Position numbers and translations under genes: made by a program | Shown here: positions 8,706 through 17,232 of the stretch, piece after piece | Layout of the letters: each line of letters starts with the position of its first letter | How positions within the stretch are numbered: the stretch's first letter is position 1 | From: Sandarakinorhabdus sp. AAP62 | Lineage (GTDB): Bacteria > Pseudomonadota > Alphaproteobacteria > Sphingomonadales > Sphingomonadaceae | DNA: 64,000 nucleotides | Reading direction: 5' to 3' | NCBI RefSeq assembly: GCF_000331225.1 | Contig: NZ_ANFY01000003.1 | Span: forward strand, 124,001-188,000 | The notes under the pieces: generated by a model | Database searches by the model: none | What the model was told of the DNA's origin: nothing | What the model saw: the letters and a program-made list of their open reading frames with translations, nothing else

Positions 8706-9254
8706 ATGGGATTGCTCTCCAGCCTCAGGCGCCTGCTCTGGCGCACAGCGCCGTCACCGGTCGAGCCGCTGTATGCCGCGGTGGTGAACGAGGCGCGGCA
8801 GCCGGGCTATTATGTGGAAGGCGGCGTGCCCGACACACTGGATGGCCGATTCGACATGGTGGTGCTGGTGCTGTCGCTGCTGCTGTTGCGGCTGGAGCAG
8901 TTGTCGGAGGGCAACGGCCGGCATCCGGCCGCGCAGCTGTCGGCCGATCTGGGAGATCGCTTCCTGGCCGACATGGAAGGCAATCTGCGCCAGGACGGGA
9001 TCGGCGATCAGGTGATCCCGAAGCATATGGGCCGCATGATGGCGGCATTGGGCGGCCGGCTGGGGGCCTATCGCGAGGCCGGTGCCGATCGCAGCGCGCT
9101 GGCCGAAGCGTTGCGGCGCAATCTCTATCGCGGCGAAGCGGTGGCCGACCCGGCCGTCGATTTCGTCGCCACCGCCGTGCTGCGCCTGCAGCAGCAACTG
9201 GCAGCCACCAGCGCCGAAGCGTTGCTGGCCGGACAATGGGGAGCCACCGCATGA
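8706..9254 (+). CDS. Ubiquinol-cytochrome c chaperone (Cbp3/UQCC1 family)
   Basis: A 182-residue protein with family features: PLYAAVVNEARQPGYYVEGGVPDTLDGRFDMVVL, then VIPKHMGRMMAALGGRLGAYREA and ALRRNLYRG. Mitochondrial Cbp3/UQCC1 helps synthesis and assembly of cytochrome b in the bc1 complex; the bacterial protein is presumed to do the same at the inner membrane. The start is uncertain: in-frame ATGs at 8670 and 8688 also exist, the latter with a GGGA 5 nt upstream, while 8706 gives the usual family N-terminus. Its TGA overlaps the next ATG. Confidence 0.82.
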   Translation: MGLLSSLRRLLWRTAPSPVEPLYAAVVNEARQPGYYVEGGVPDTLDGRFDMVVLVLSLLLLRLEQLSEGNGRHPAAQLSADLGDRFLADMEGNLRQDGIGDQVIPKHMGRMMAALGGRLGAYREAGADRSALAEALRRNLYRGEAVADPAVDFVATAVLRLQQQLAATSAEALLAGQWGATA

Positions 9255-9751
9255 GCGCCACACCCGAATATAGCCACATCCTGCGCGCCCACGAGATTGG
9301 CGGCGTGACCAAACGCCTGATGCTGGAAGCCAATGACAGCGAGCGTGCGGCGCTGGCGGGGCGTTTCAATCTGCTCAGCCTTGACCGGCTGACGGCGGCG
9401 CTGGAAGTGAAGCGCGAGGCCGCCGGCATCCGCATCACCGGCCAGGTGCACGGCGCCGGCAGCCAGCCCTGCGTGGCCAGCGCCGATCCGGTGCCGTTTC
9501 TGGTGACGGAACCCATCGCCCTGCTGCTCACGCCGGAAACGCCGGATGGCGGCGACATTGAACTGTCGAGCGATGATCTCGAAGTCGAACCACTGGCCGG
9601 TGACATTGTCGATCTGGGCGAGATCGCCGCCCAGGCCTTTGCGCTCGGCCTCGATCCCTATCCGCGCCTGCCCGTCAGCGTGGCCGGCGTGATCAGCGAA
9701 GAGGAAGCCATTGCCCGGCGCAGCCCGTTTGCGGTGCTGAAGAAGGATTGA
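9251..9751 (+). CDS. DUF177 (YceD) family protein
   Basis: A 166-residue DUF177 protein. Plant and bacterial family members are linked to 23S rRNA accumulation and usually sit next to rpmF or plsX; a role in large-subunit biogenesis is therefore inferred. Recognisable parts are the early FNLLSLDRLTAALEV segment, the single central cysteine (GSQPCVAS, where most members have two) and the conserved acidic DLGEIAAQAFALGLDPYPRLP. Translationally coupled to the upstream chaperone by a 4-bp overlap. It converges on ssb with a 20-bp gap. Confidence 0.85.
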   Translation: MSATPEYSHILRAHEIGGVTKRLMLEANDSERAALAGRFNLLSLDRLTAALEVKREAAGIRITGQVHGAGSQPCVASADPVPFLVTEPIALLLTPETPDGGDIELSSDDLEVEPLAGDIVDLGEIAAQAFALGLDPYPRLPVSVAGVISEEEAIARRSPFAVLKKD

Positions 9752-9771
9752 GCCGGGCCGGAATGGCTTGA

Positions 9772-10287
9772 TCAGAACGGCACGTCGTCATCCAGATCAT
9801 CGTCGAACGCGCCCGGACGCTTGCCGCCGCCGGCCGGCGCACCGCCAAAGCCGCCGCCACCTGCGGGTGCGCCGCCGCCATAGCCGCCACCGCCGAAATC
9901 GTCGCCCCGGCCGCTGCTGCTGCCGCCACCGCCGCCATCACGGCCACCGATCAGCGCCAGTTCGCCCTTGAACGGACCGATGACGATCTCGGTGATGTAA
10001 CGTTCAGCGCCGCTCTGATCGGTATATTTGCGGGTCGCGATCGACCCTTCGATATAGACCTCGCTGCCCTTGCGCAGATATTGGGTGGCAACCCGGCCGA
10101 TATTCTCGTTGCGGATCACGATGTTGTGCCACTCGGTCTTTTCCTTGCGTTCGCCGGTGGCCTTGTCGCGCCAGTTTTCCGAGGTGGCCATGGTGAACTG
10201 CACCACCGTGCCGCCGTTGGCGAAGGTCTTGGATTCCGGGTCCTTGCCCAGACGCCCGACCAAAATCACCTTGTTCACGCCCGCCAT
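9772..10287 (-). CDS. ssb: Single-stranded DNA-binding protein
   Basis: A 171-residue SSB. The OB fold covers residues 1-110 ([18 protein letters not shown], then [21 protein letters not shown] and [11 protein letters not shown]). A disordered Gly-rich linker follows, and the acidic tip [10 protein letters not shown] is the docking peptide for RecO, RecG, PriA and other partners. Two consecutive ATGs exist at 10290 and 10287; the second is preferred because of its spacing from GGGAG. It is a stand-alone gene here, divergent from the DUF3667 gene. Confidence 0.95.
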   Translation of the reverse strand: MAGVNKVILVGRLGKDPESKTFANGGTVVQFTMATSENWRDKATGERKEKTEWHNIVIRNENIGRVATQYLRKGSEVYIEGSIATRKYTDQSGAERYITEIVIGPFKGELALIGGRDGGGGGSSSGRGDDFGGGGYGGGAPAGGGGFGGAPAGGGKRPGAFDDDLDDDVPF

Positions 10288-10421
10288 CATGCTCTCCCTG
10301 ATCTGATGTTCGACCGTAGCGCCGGCCCGGCAGCGACGCAACGTGGTGGCGGCTTGCCCACTTGCCTTTGCTGTGGATTTCGGCCCAAGCAGCAAGGCAA
10401 CCAACGGCAGACGGGGGCCTG

Positions 10422-11507
10422 ATGTCTGACCAGATCGAAGCAGCCGGAGCGCTGGTGACAGCCGGTATGGCAGCACATGCGCTCGATCAGCCGGCACCAG
10501 GCCACAGCCAGGGCGGCGCCTGTGCCAACTGCGGCACGATGCTCACCGGGCCTTTCTGCGGCCAGTGCGGCCAGCGTGCCCATCTGCACCGCAGCGTGGG
10601 CGCGGTGTTCCACGAATTCCTGCACGGCATCACCCATTTCGATGGCAAGGCCTGGACCACGCTGCCCATGCTGGTCTTCCGTCCCGGCCGGCTTACCCGC
10701 AGTTACATCGAAGGCCAGCGCGCCCGTTACATCGCGCCGGTGCCGTTGTTCCTGCTGGTGGTGTTCCTGATGTTCTTCGTGCTGTCTTTCGCCAGCTTGC
10801 CGGATGATGCCGTGAAGGTGGGCGGCGATGCCGCGCCGGCCGAGCGGGCCGCAGAAGCCCGGAAGGCCTTGGCCGACATCGATGCCGAACTGGCGGCCGC
10901 TCGAGCCGCCGGCAACAAGCCCCGGATTGTCGAGTTGCAAGCGGCCCGCACTGGCATGGCGGCGCTGGCGAAGCGCGCTGGCGACCCTGACGCCAGCGCC
11001 TCTGATGTCGTGTCCGACATCGGCCGCGGCATCGTTCAGGCCAGCCAGAACGGCGAACTGACGATCATCGGCGGGTTCCCTGAACTGAACGCCAAGGCCA
11101 AGGAAGCCCTGAAGAATCCGAGCCTGGTGCTCTACAAGCTGCAGACCAAGGCCTACAAGCTGAGCTTCCTGCTGGTCCCATTGTCACTGCCGTGGCTGTG
11201 GCTGGCGTTTTTCTGGCGTCGCGGAATCGGCCTTTATGATCACGCCATCTTCGCGCTCTATTCGATCAGCTTCATGAGCCTGTTGTTCATCACCGCCAGC
11301 CTGGGGCTGACCGCTGGCATCAGCAACAGCCTGTTCTGGCTGCCGGTGGTGCTGGCACCGGCAGTGCACATGTTCGTGCAATTGCGCGGCGCCTATGCCC
11401 TTGGCTGGTTCGGCGCGACCTGGCGCACGCTGTACCTCAGCATTGCCGCCGTCATCACGCTCGGTCTCTATCTGCTGATCCTGGTCGTGCTCGGCGTGCT
11501 GGACTGA
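10422..11507 (+). CDS. DUF3667 membrane protein with N-terminal zinc ribbon
   Basis: A 361-residue membrane protein. Residues about 34-50 form a four-cysteine zinc ribbon ([19 protein letters not shown]), followed by the DUF3667 block [42 protein letters not shown]. One membrane helix lies near 105-125; a soluble alanine-rich coiled region (about 130-225) and three to four C-terminal helices follow. The domain is widespread in Bacteroidetes and Sphingomonadales with no known function. GGGGG precedes the ATG. Its stop abuts the stop of rmuC with no gap. Confidence 0.85.
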   Translation: MSDQIEAAGALVTAGMAAHALDQPAPGHSQGGACANCGTMLTGPFCGQCGQRAHLHRSVGAVFHEFLHGITHFDGKAWTTLPMLVFRPGRLTRSYIEGQRARYIAPVPLFLLVVFLMFFVLSFASLPDDAVKVGGDAAPAERAAEARKALADIDAELAAARAAGNKPRIVELQAARTGMAALAKRAGDPDASASDVVSDIGRGIVQASQNGELTIIGGFPELNAKAKEALKNPSLVLYKLQTKAYKLSFLLVPLSLPWLWLAFFWRRGIGLYDHAIFALYSISFMSLLFITASLGLTAGISNSLFWLPVVLAPAVHMFVQLRGAYALGWFGATWRTLYLSIAAVITLGLYLLILVVLGVLD

Positions 11508-12809
11508 TCATTCGGCCGCCGGCGGCAACAGGAGCTCGCTGGCCTGTTCGCTGCGCGGCTGGGCTTCGACGGCGGCCAGCTGCGGCACCGGCTTCTTGCC
11601 GGGATCCACCCCCATATCGGCAAAGCGCCGCGCCTTGGGCAGCACGTTGCGTTCCAGCGAGCCAACGAAATCATTGTAATTGCTGACCGTTTCACCCAGG
11701 TTGCGGCGCATTTTCACCAGATGCTCGGCCATCACCGCAATCGCGCTGTAGATGTCGGCGCCCAGCTTGCCGATCTCGCGGGCTTCATCGGCCAACTTGT
11801 CCTGTCGCCAGTTCAAGGCCACCGTCTTGGCGATGGCGAGCAGGTTGATCGGCCCGGCCAGCAGGATGCGCTGTTCGAATGCCCAGCTCAGCAGCGCCAG
11901 ATCATGCTCCATCGCGGCGGACAGGAAATTCTCGCCGGGGATGAACATGATGACGAAATCGGCGGCAGCGCCAAACTCCGTCCAATAGGCTTTTTCCGAA
12001 AGGCCGCGGGCATGGGTGCGCACGGCCGCGGCGTGGCGCTTCATGGCCAGCAGCCGATCGGCGTCGCTGCCCGCCTCCAGCGCGGCCAGATAATCGTTCA
12101 GGCTGCACTTGGAATCGACGATCAACTGGCGGCCGCCGGGAAGGTTGATGATGGCATCGGGCCGCCGGCCGCCACTGTCGGTCGCCGTGTGGGTTTGCAG
12201 GGTGAAATCCACGCCGGCGCGCAGGCCCGCCATTTCCAGCGTGTTGGCCAGTTGCTGTTCGCCCCAGCTGCCGCTGGTCTTGCCGCTGCTGCGCAGGGCC
12301 GTCACCAGCCGCGCCGCTTCGTCCGACACGCGCAGCTGGCCCTGCGTCACCTGCTCCAGCGCCTGGCTGAGCGCGCCATAGCTTTCGGCGCGAGCCTTCT
12401 CCACCTCGCCCAGCCGGTTCTCATATTTGGCCAGCGTTTCGGCAACCGGCGCCAGCACCGCCTTCAAACTGGCCTGGTTCTTGGTCTCTGCTTCGGCAAA
12501 GCGCTGTTCGGCGCGGGTGATCAGCTGGCCCTGTGCCTGCTCCAGCACGCGCCCGGCCACCGCCTCGAACCTTGTGCCCAGCTCCTCCAGCTGGCGGGCA
12601 TGGGCGGCATCGCGCTCGGTCCGCTCGGTCTGCAGCGCCCTGATCTCCACGGCCGTCTCCGCCAGCTTCGTCCGCCGCTCGTCGGCCTCGCGCCTGGCCG
12701 CATCGCGTTCGGCTTTCAGGGTCGCCACCGGGCGGCTCGCCAGCCACCAGCCGGCAACCAGGCCAAGCAGCAGGGCAATGATGGCAATCGCAGCTTCGGT
12801 CACGGGCAT
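11508..12809 (-). CDS. rmuC: DNA recombination protein RmuC
   Basis: A 433-residue protein: an N-terminal membrane anchor (AAIAIIALLLGLVAGWWLA), a coiled coil (about residues 35-150), then the RmuC nuclease-like domain. SSGKTSGSWGEQQLANTLE, RRPDAIINLPGGRQLIVDSKCSLNDY (a PD-(D/E)XK-type core with D, DSK) and FIPGENFLSAA are characteristic. RmuC limits inversions at short inverted repeats, which are frequent in this window. The ATG at 12809 is chosen so that the anchor begins the protein; an upstream in-frame ATG at 12878 would overlap the divergent peptidase gene region. Confidence 0.92.
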   Translation of the reverse strand: MPVTEAAIAIIALLLGLVAGWWLASRPVATLKAERDAARREADERRTKLAETAVEIRALQTERTERDAAHARQLEELGTRFEAVAGRVLEQAQGQLITRAEQRFAEAETKNQASLKAVLAPVAETLAKYENRLGEVEKARAESYGALSQALEQVTQGQLRVSDEAARLVTALRSSGKTSGSWGEQQLANTLEMAGLRAGVDFTLQTHTATDSGGRRPDAIINLPGGRQLIVDSKCSLNDYLAALEAGSDADRLLAMKRHAAAVRTHARGLSEKAYWTEFGAAADFVIMFIPGENFLSAAMEHDLALLSWAFEQRILLAGPINLLAIAKTVALNWRQDKLADEAREIGKLGADIYSAIAVMAEHLVKMRRNLGETVSNYNDFVGSLERNVLPKARRFADMGVDPGKKPVPQLAAVEAQPRSEQASELLLPPAAE

Positions 12810-12905
12810 ATCCGGTAGAAATGGGAACGAGCCATGAACATAGCCGCAGCTGCGCCATCCCGCCAGCGCTTGCGACACTGGCCCGTTGCGCCCATGGTGC
12901 CAGCC

Positions 12906-14486
12906 ATGCGCACCCTCTTCCTGTCCGCCCTGCTGATCGCCACGCCGGTTGCAGCCGAACCCTTCCGTTTCTCTGCCGTCCGCATCGGCGACGACGTGAA
13001 GGCGCTGGCATCAGACGCCTTTGCCGGGCGCGGACCGGGCGAAGTGGGCGAGGCGCAGACCCTGGCGTTTCTGGCGGCGCGCTTTCAGGCCGCCGGGCTG
13101 GAGCCGGCCGGGCCAAACGGCAGCTGGCTGCAGCCGGTGCCGTTGATCCGTCTGGACCGTGGGCCCGGCGCGACGCTTGTCGTGCAGGTGAACGGCGCGG
13201 CGCTGCCGGTGACGCTGGGCCAGAATGCGACACTGGCGCTGCGCTTGCCGGGTGACACGAATATCGCCAGCGCGCCGATGGTCTTTGCCGGGTTCGGTGT
13301 GGTGGCGGGCGGCCATGATCCCTATGCCGGCGTTGATGTGGCGGGAAAAGTGGTGCTGCTGCTGGCCGGTGATCCCGATGGCGAAGCCGGGGCCGATCTG
13401 GGCTTCGAGGGCCGACGGCTGACCTATGGCGGCCGCGTTGGCGTGAAGATGGCGGCGGCCGCCAAGGCCGGCGCGGTGGGGGCCATCGTGCTGCACGAGG
13501 ATTTCGCCGCCTCCTACCCGCTGGCGCAGTTGGTTGGCACCGAACTTGTGCCGCAGATGGTGCCGGGCACGACCCAGTTTGGCGGCGGGTTCCGCTTTGC
13601 CAGCTGGATCGAGGGTGGGCTGGGCCAGCGGTTGCTGGCGGCGGCGGGGCTGGATCTGGCCAAGGCCAAGGCTGCCGCCCGCCGCACCGATTTCCGCGCC
13701 TTGCCCTTGCCGGCCCGCGCCAGCGCATCGGGCCAGCTGATCGCCACGCCGTTCACCAGTTACAATGTCGTTGGCAGGCTGCCCGGCACGACGCAGGCCG
13801 GCGAGACCGTGCTGTTCGGCGCGCACTGGGATGCCAATGGCGCGGGCGTGGCTGACGCAAGGGGCGACGCCATCCGCAATGGCGCCATCGACAATGCCAC
13901 CGGCACCGCCGAACTGATCGAGGTCGCCCGCGCCTTTGTCGCCGGCCCGCGCCCGGCCCGCACCCTGGTATTTGCGGCGTGGACAGCGGAGGAGAAGGGC
14001 CTGCTCGGCGCCGAACATTATGCGGCCAATCCGCTGTTTCCGTTGGCCACCACCGTGGCGGTGATCAACCTTGATCCGCACGTGCAACTGCCCCGCACCC
14101 GCAGTCTGGAACTGATTGGCGGCGGCCGCACCACGCTGGAAACCGATCTGGGCGATGCGGCGAACGCCATGGGGCTGGTGGTGGTGCCCGAACCCAATCC
14201 GGAGGCCGGCTGGTATTTCCGGTCCGATCATTTCCCGTTTGCGCGCAATGGCGTGCCGGCGCTGGCCTTCCGCGCCGGGCGCGACCTGGTGGCGGGTGAC
14301 ACCGCGGCCGGGCAGGCGATGATCGATGATTTCAATCAGCGCTGCTATCACCAGCCGTGTGACGAGGTCGCCGCCAGCTTCACCTTCGAAGCGGCTGCGC
14401 AGGAAGCCGAGGCCGCGTGGCGCGTGGGGCTGACCGTGGCCAACCGATGGCAGAAGCCGGGCTGGACCGCCGAGCCGAAATTCTAG
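12906..14486 (+). CDS. Secreted M28-family metallopeptidase with PA domain
   Basis: A 526-residue exported zinc aminopeptidase. The signal peptide is MRTLFLSALLIATPVAAEP. A PA (protease-associated) domain is inserted at roughly residues 100-230. The M28 catalytic core shows the zinc ligands and base: GAHWDANG (His, Asp), IDNATGTAELIE (Asp), WTAEEKGLLGAEHY (Glu-Glu), INLDPH (Asp) and YFRSDHFPFARNGVPAL (His). Substrate is probably N-terminal residues of peptides in the periplasm or outside. In-frame ATGs at 12834 and 12894 precede the chosen start; 12906 is preferred because it begins the signal peptide directly. Confidence 0.88.
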   Translation: MRTLFLSALLIATPVAAEPFRFSAVRIGDDVKALASDAFAGRGPGEVGEAQTLAFLAARFQAAGLEPAGPNGSWLQPVPLIRLDRGPGATLVVQVNGAALPVTLGQNATLALRLPGDTNIASAPMVFAGFGVVAGGHDPYAGVDVAGKVVLLLAGDPDGEAGADLGFEGRRLTYGGRVGVKMAAAAKAGAVGAIVLHEDFAASYPLAQLVGTELVPQMVPGTTQFGGGFRFASWIEGGLGQRLLAAAGLDLAKAKAAARRTDFRALPLPARASASGQLIATPFTSYNVVGRLPGTTQAGETVLFGAHWDANGAGVADARGDAIRNGAIDNATGTAELIEVARAFVAGPRPARTLVFAAWTAEEKGLLGAEHYAANPLFPLATTVAVINLDPHVQLPRTRSLELIGGGRTTLETDLGDAANAMGLVVVPEPNPEAGWYFRSDHFPFARNGVPALAFRAGRDLVAGDTAAGQAMIDDFNQRCYHQPCDEVAASFTFEAAAQEAEAAWRVGLTVANRWQKPGWTAEPKF

Positions 14487-14498
14487 GCCCCTGAAAAG

Positions 14499-15389
14499 TC
14501 AGGCTCGCGACGGCAGGCGCGCGATCAACAGGGCGGCCACTACCAGCGCTGCGCCAAGCAGCTCGAGCGGGCCGGGCACTTCGCCAAAGCGCAGGGCGCC
14601 GATGAGGGCGCTGATCGCGGGCTGCACCAGCAAGGTGAGACCAACCACCAGCGGCGACAGGTGGCGCACGGCATAGACGATCAGCCCCTGGCCCACGACC
14701 TGGCTGCCAAGGGCGAGGCCCAGCACCGGCGTCCAGTCCTGCGGCCAGAACAGGCCGGTGGCGGCCAGCGGCGCCAGCGCCAGGGCCGAAGCCAGCGTCG
14801 CCAGCGCCAGCGCCGGCATCGCGTCAAGCGTGCCGCGCACCTTTTCAATGGCAATCAGATAGATGGTATAGAATACCGCCGCCGCCAGGCACAGGAGATC
14901 GCCGGCGAAGTGCCGCGCCGAGACCTCTGCACTGCGGCCGAGCAGCAGCCCCACACCCACGGCAGCGACCGCCAGCGCCCACCATTGCGGGCGCGTCAGG
15001 CGCTGACCCAGCACGACGAGGCCATAGAGCGGCAGCAGGAACGTGGCGGCATTGGCCAGGAGCGTCGCATTGGCCAGCGTGGTGCGCATGATGCCCAGGT
15101 GCCAGACCGCCAGATCGCCGGCAAAGGCCAATCCGGCCAGCGCCGCCAAGGCGATCAATCCCGGCGTGCTGCCGGCAAAGCCGGATTTCGGCTGCCGCCG
15201 GCCCAGCACCATCGCCAGTGCAAACAGGAACGGCACGGCCAGTGCCTGCCGCCAGAAGGCCGAAGCCAGTGGGCCGACATCGGCCAGCCGCACCAGCCAT
15301 GGCCCAAAGGCCAGGCAGGCCGAACCGGTGACCATCGCCGGAAAGGCGAAGCGGCCTGAAGTTGGCGCCGTGCTCATGTTGATGCCCAT
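14499..15389 (-). CDS. EamA/DMT-family transporter
   Basis: A 296-residue inner-membrane protein with ten predicted helices formed by two EamA repeats (first repeat about residues 15-145, second about 160-290). Typical features are an early charged loop after helix 2, the AVWHLGIMRTTLANATLLANAATFLLPLYG stretch in the first repeat, and FGEVPGPLELLGAALVVAALL at the end. Family members export amino acids or other metabolites; the substrate is not readable. Two starts are possible, 15389 and 15377 (MSTAPTS). Confidence 0.85.
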   Translation of the reverse strand: MGINMSTAPTSGRFAFPAMVTGSACLAFGPWLVRLADVGPLASAFWRQALAVPFLFALAMVLGRRQPKSGFAGSTPGLIALAALAGLAFAGDLAVWHLGIMRTTLANATLLANAATFLLPLYGLVVLGQRLTRPQWWALAVAAVGVGLLLGRSAEVSARHFAGDLLCLAAAVFYTIYLIAIEKVRGTLDAMPALALATLASALALAPLAATGLFWPQDWTPVLGLALGSQVVGQGLIVYAVRHLSPLVVGLTLLVQPAISALIGALRFGEVPGPLELLGAALVVAALLIARLPSRA

Positions 15390-15466
15390 CGCCTGCGCTT
15401 AGGGGCTTTGCGCGCCAGCGCAAGCCTCCACGCGCCCGCGATTTGTCGGAATTCTACAATCGTGCG

Positions 15467-15573
15467 CGGCCTGAATGGCCTATGCAGAAACTGCGACCCG
15501 TGGAGTTTCGGCCTTGCCGGAGCTCCCGAACTTGACCGGCCCGGATGGCATCCCCATCCGGGCCGTTTTTTTT
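15467..15573 (+). ncRNA. Candidate small RNA ending in a strong intrinsic terminator
   Basis: There is no coding gene on this strand between the M28 peptidase (ends 14486) and the AraC gene (starts 15680), yet 15537-15573 is an ideal intrinsic terminator. Upstream, TACAAT (15455-15460) could be a -10 box, giving an RNA of about 107 nt. The RNA would contain small stems GGCC/GGCC (15468-15480), GCAG/CTGC (15484-15494) and GGAG/CTCC (15502-15526). No good -35 is visible. It could instead be an attenuated leader of the AraC gene. Confidence 0.45.
15537..15573 (+). terminator. Rho-independent terminator with eight-T tail
   Basis: A perfect 12-bp stem (CGGCCCGGATGG with its complement at 15554-15565), a 5-nt loop, then eight T residues at 15566-15573. 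It is the most canonical terminator in the window and is directional for the + strand. Confidence 0.85.
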
Positions 15574-15679
15574 GGAGTTTTGCCAAAATGGTGGAAATCT
15601 GCCATGTTCAGCATTCAGGGCAATCGGGGTTGGCAGGTGCAGCTGCCGACATGGCATGACCAGCCGGGGAGGGCAGGCC

Positions 15680-16528
15680 ATGATTTCGATACGGTATTTC
15701 GAGCCGCCAGCGGCGTTGCGGCAGCACGTCTCGTCGCTCTATTGGTTCGAAACGGCGGCACCGGGCTTTGCCGATCTGATGCGAGCCGAACTGGGTCAGA
15801 TCCGCCTGTTGATCGATGGTGTCGGTCGCACGCAGTACAAGTCGGGCCGGCAATGGGCCAGCGGCGGCGCCATCCTGCAGGGACCGACCACAGCCCCCAC
15901 CCACTATACCGCCGATACGCGGCTGCGCCTGTTCGGCATCGGGCTGTTGCCGTTGGGCTGGGCCGAATTGATCGGCCTGTCGGCTGACGAGCTGGCCGAC
16001 AATGCGGTGGGGCTGGACAGTGTGCTGCCGCCCGCCATCGTCGCTTCGCTGATGGATGCGCTGGCCAGTGCGGTCGATGATCAGAGCCGCTTCGACGTGA
16101 TCATCAACTTCCTGACCACCCAGCTGGCGGCCAACCGCCACCCGGCCTGCTGGTTCACGCGGCTGGCTGATGAATGGCTTACGGCCAGCCCCAATCCGCA
16201 GGTGGATGCACTGGTGGCCGCGGCCGGCATGTCGTCGCGCTCGGTCGAACGGCTCACCCACCGCCTTTATGGCGCATCGCCCAAGCTGCTGGCCCGCAAA
16301 TATCGGGCGCTGGGCGCCGCCGTCCGGCTGGGCCTGGGCGAGGCGACCACCTGGTCGGAAGCGGCTGGTGATGCCTTTTACGATCAGGCGCATTTCATTC
16401 GGGAATTCCGGGCCTTTACCGGCCTCACGCCGGCAAAGTTCCAGGCCCAGGCGGCGCCGCTGACCAGCATCACCATGACCCAGCGCCGGCAGCTGCCGGG
16501 ATTACCCAATCTGGTGCGCATCGCCTGA
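15680..16528 (+). CDS. AraC-family transcriptional regulator
   Basis: A 282-residue regulator. Residues 1-170 form a sensor region resembling DUF6597-type N-terminal domains of AraC proteins (MISIRYFEPPAALRQHVSSLYWFE). Residues about 175-265 carry the HTH_18 DNA-binding domain: VAAAGMSSRSVERLTHRLYGASPKLLARKYRALGAA, then DAFYDQAHFIREFRAFTGLTPAKFQ, the conserved second helix-turn-helix signature. GGGGAGGG lies just upstream of the ATG. No target is obvious; the preceding 106 bp separate it from a strong terminator, which may be part of its leader. Confidence 0.9.
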   Translation: MISIRYFEPPAALRQHVSSLYWFETAAPGFADLMRAELGQIRLLIDGVGRTQYKSGRQWASGGAILQGPTTAPTHYTADTRLRLFGIGLLPLGWAELIGLSADELADNAVGLDSVLPPAIVASLMDALASAVDDQSRFDVIINFLTTQLAANRHPACWFTRLADEWLTASPNPQVDALVAAAGMSSRSVERLTHRLYGASPKLLARKYRALGAAVRLGLGEATTWSEAAGDAFYDQAHFIREFRAFTGLTPAKFQAQAAPLTSITMTQRRQLPGLPNLVRIA

Positions 16529-16536
16529 GCCCCCCA

Positions 16537-16657
16537 GCCGGCGCTTGCGCCGGCGTCCACCTCTACAACGGCCGGCGCTTGCGCCGGCGTCCACCTCTAC
16601 AACGGCCGGCGCTTGCGCCGGCGTCGACCTCTATAACGGTCGGCTCTGGCGCCGGCG
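16537..16657. repeat. Tandem array of a 34-bp hairpin repeat, four copies
   Basis: Copies begin at 16537, 16571, 16605 and 16639, exactly 34 bp apart. Each has an 18-bp palindrome, GCCGGCGCTTGCGCCGGC, followed by a constant 16-bp spacer (GTCCACCTCTACAACG). The first three are nearly identical; the fourth has decayed palindrome arms. The array lies between the AraC stop and the promoter of the SUF operon, so it may terminate or insulate transcription. Confidence 0.9.
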
Positions 16658-16685
16658 TTCGCCTTCCCGGCACCCAGCGGAAAAC

Positions 16686-16714
16686 TTGACAGCGACAACC
16701 CTCGACCGCATAAG
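16686..16714 (+). promoter_or_regulatory. Promoter of the SUF operon
   Basis: TTGACA (16686-16691), a 17-bp spacer and CATAAG (16709-16714) make a sigma70-type promoter, with a start expected near 16721, 38 nt before the regulator gene. Confidence 0.65.
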
Positions 16715-16726
16715 ACGACCAGATTT

Positions 16727-16741
16727 GTCCACTTTGCGGAC
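16727..16741 (+). promoter_or_regulatory. Possible Rrf2 operator downstream of the SUF promoter
   Basis: GTCC-ACTTTGC-GGAC is an inverted repeat located just after the predicted transcription start and before the Rrf2 gene. Binding there would block transcription, giving autoregulation as known for IscR-type regulators. The assignment is inferred from position only. Confidence 0.35.
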
Positions 16742-16758
16742 GTCGCGGGAACCGACGC

Positions 16759-17211
16759 TTGATTCGTCTCACCAATCTTGCCGATTATGCCGTCGTCGTG
16801 ATGGCGGCGGCGGCGCGTGAGCCGGCCGCAAAGCTGTCGGCGGCGCGGGTGGCGGAATTGACGGCGATCCCGGCGCCCACGGTGGCCAAGCTGATGGGCA
16901 CGCTGGCCCGCGGCGGGCTGTTGCTGGCGTCGCGCGGGGTGGCCGGCGGCTTCACCCTCTCTCGCGATCCGGCAGACATCAGCGTTGCCGAAGTGGTGGA
17001 AGCCGTGGACGGCCCGATCGCGCTGACCAGCTGTGCCGGCAATGATGTGAATGACTGTGCGATGGAAGGCCATTGCGCGATCCGGGGCCATTGGGCCCCG
17101 ATCAACCAGGCCGTGCGCGGCGCGCTTGCCGCCGTGACACTGGCCGATCTGGTGCGGCCGGCGGCAGCGGCAGCTCCAATGGCAGCGCCCGCCCCGGCGC
17201 TGGCTGACTGA
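16759..17211 (+). CDS. Rrf2-family SUF operon regulator (IscR-like, Fe-S binding)
   Basis: A 150-residue Rrf2 regulator. The winged helix covers about residues 1-80 (IRLTNLADYAVVVM, then ELTAIPAPTVAKLMGTLARGG and GVAGGFTLSRDP). Cys92, Cys100 and Cys106 match the three cysteines that hold the [2Fe-2S] cluster in IscR. It therefore probably senses Fe-S status and represses the suf genes it leads. The start is TTG at 16759, which gives the usual N-terminus MxRLTxLADYA. The C-terminus is an Ala/Pro-rich tail. Confidence 0.9.
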   Translation: MIRLTNLADYAVVVMAAAAREPAAKLSAARVAELTAIPAPTVAKLMGTLARGGLLLASRGVAGGFTLSRDPADISVAEVVEAVDGPIALTSCAGNDVNDCAMEGHCAIRGHWAPINQAVRGALAAVTLADLVRPAAAAAPMAAPAPALAD

Positions 17212-17232
17212 ACGACGGAAAAGAGACGAGTG

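Noticed and set aside
16537-16657. CRISPR array
   Set aside because: Repeat spacing is regular, but the intervening 16-bp spacers are identical and too short, and no cas genes are present.
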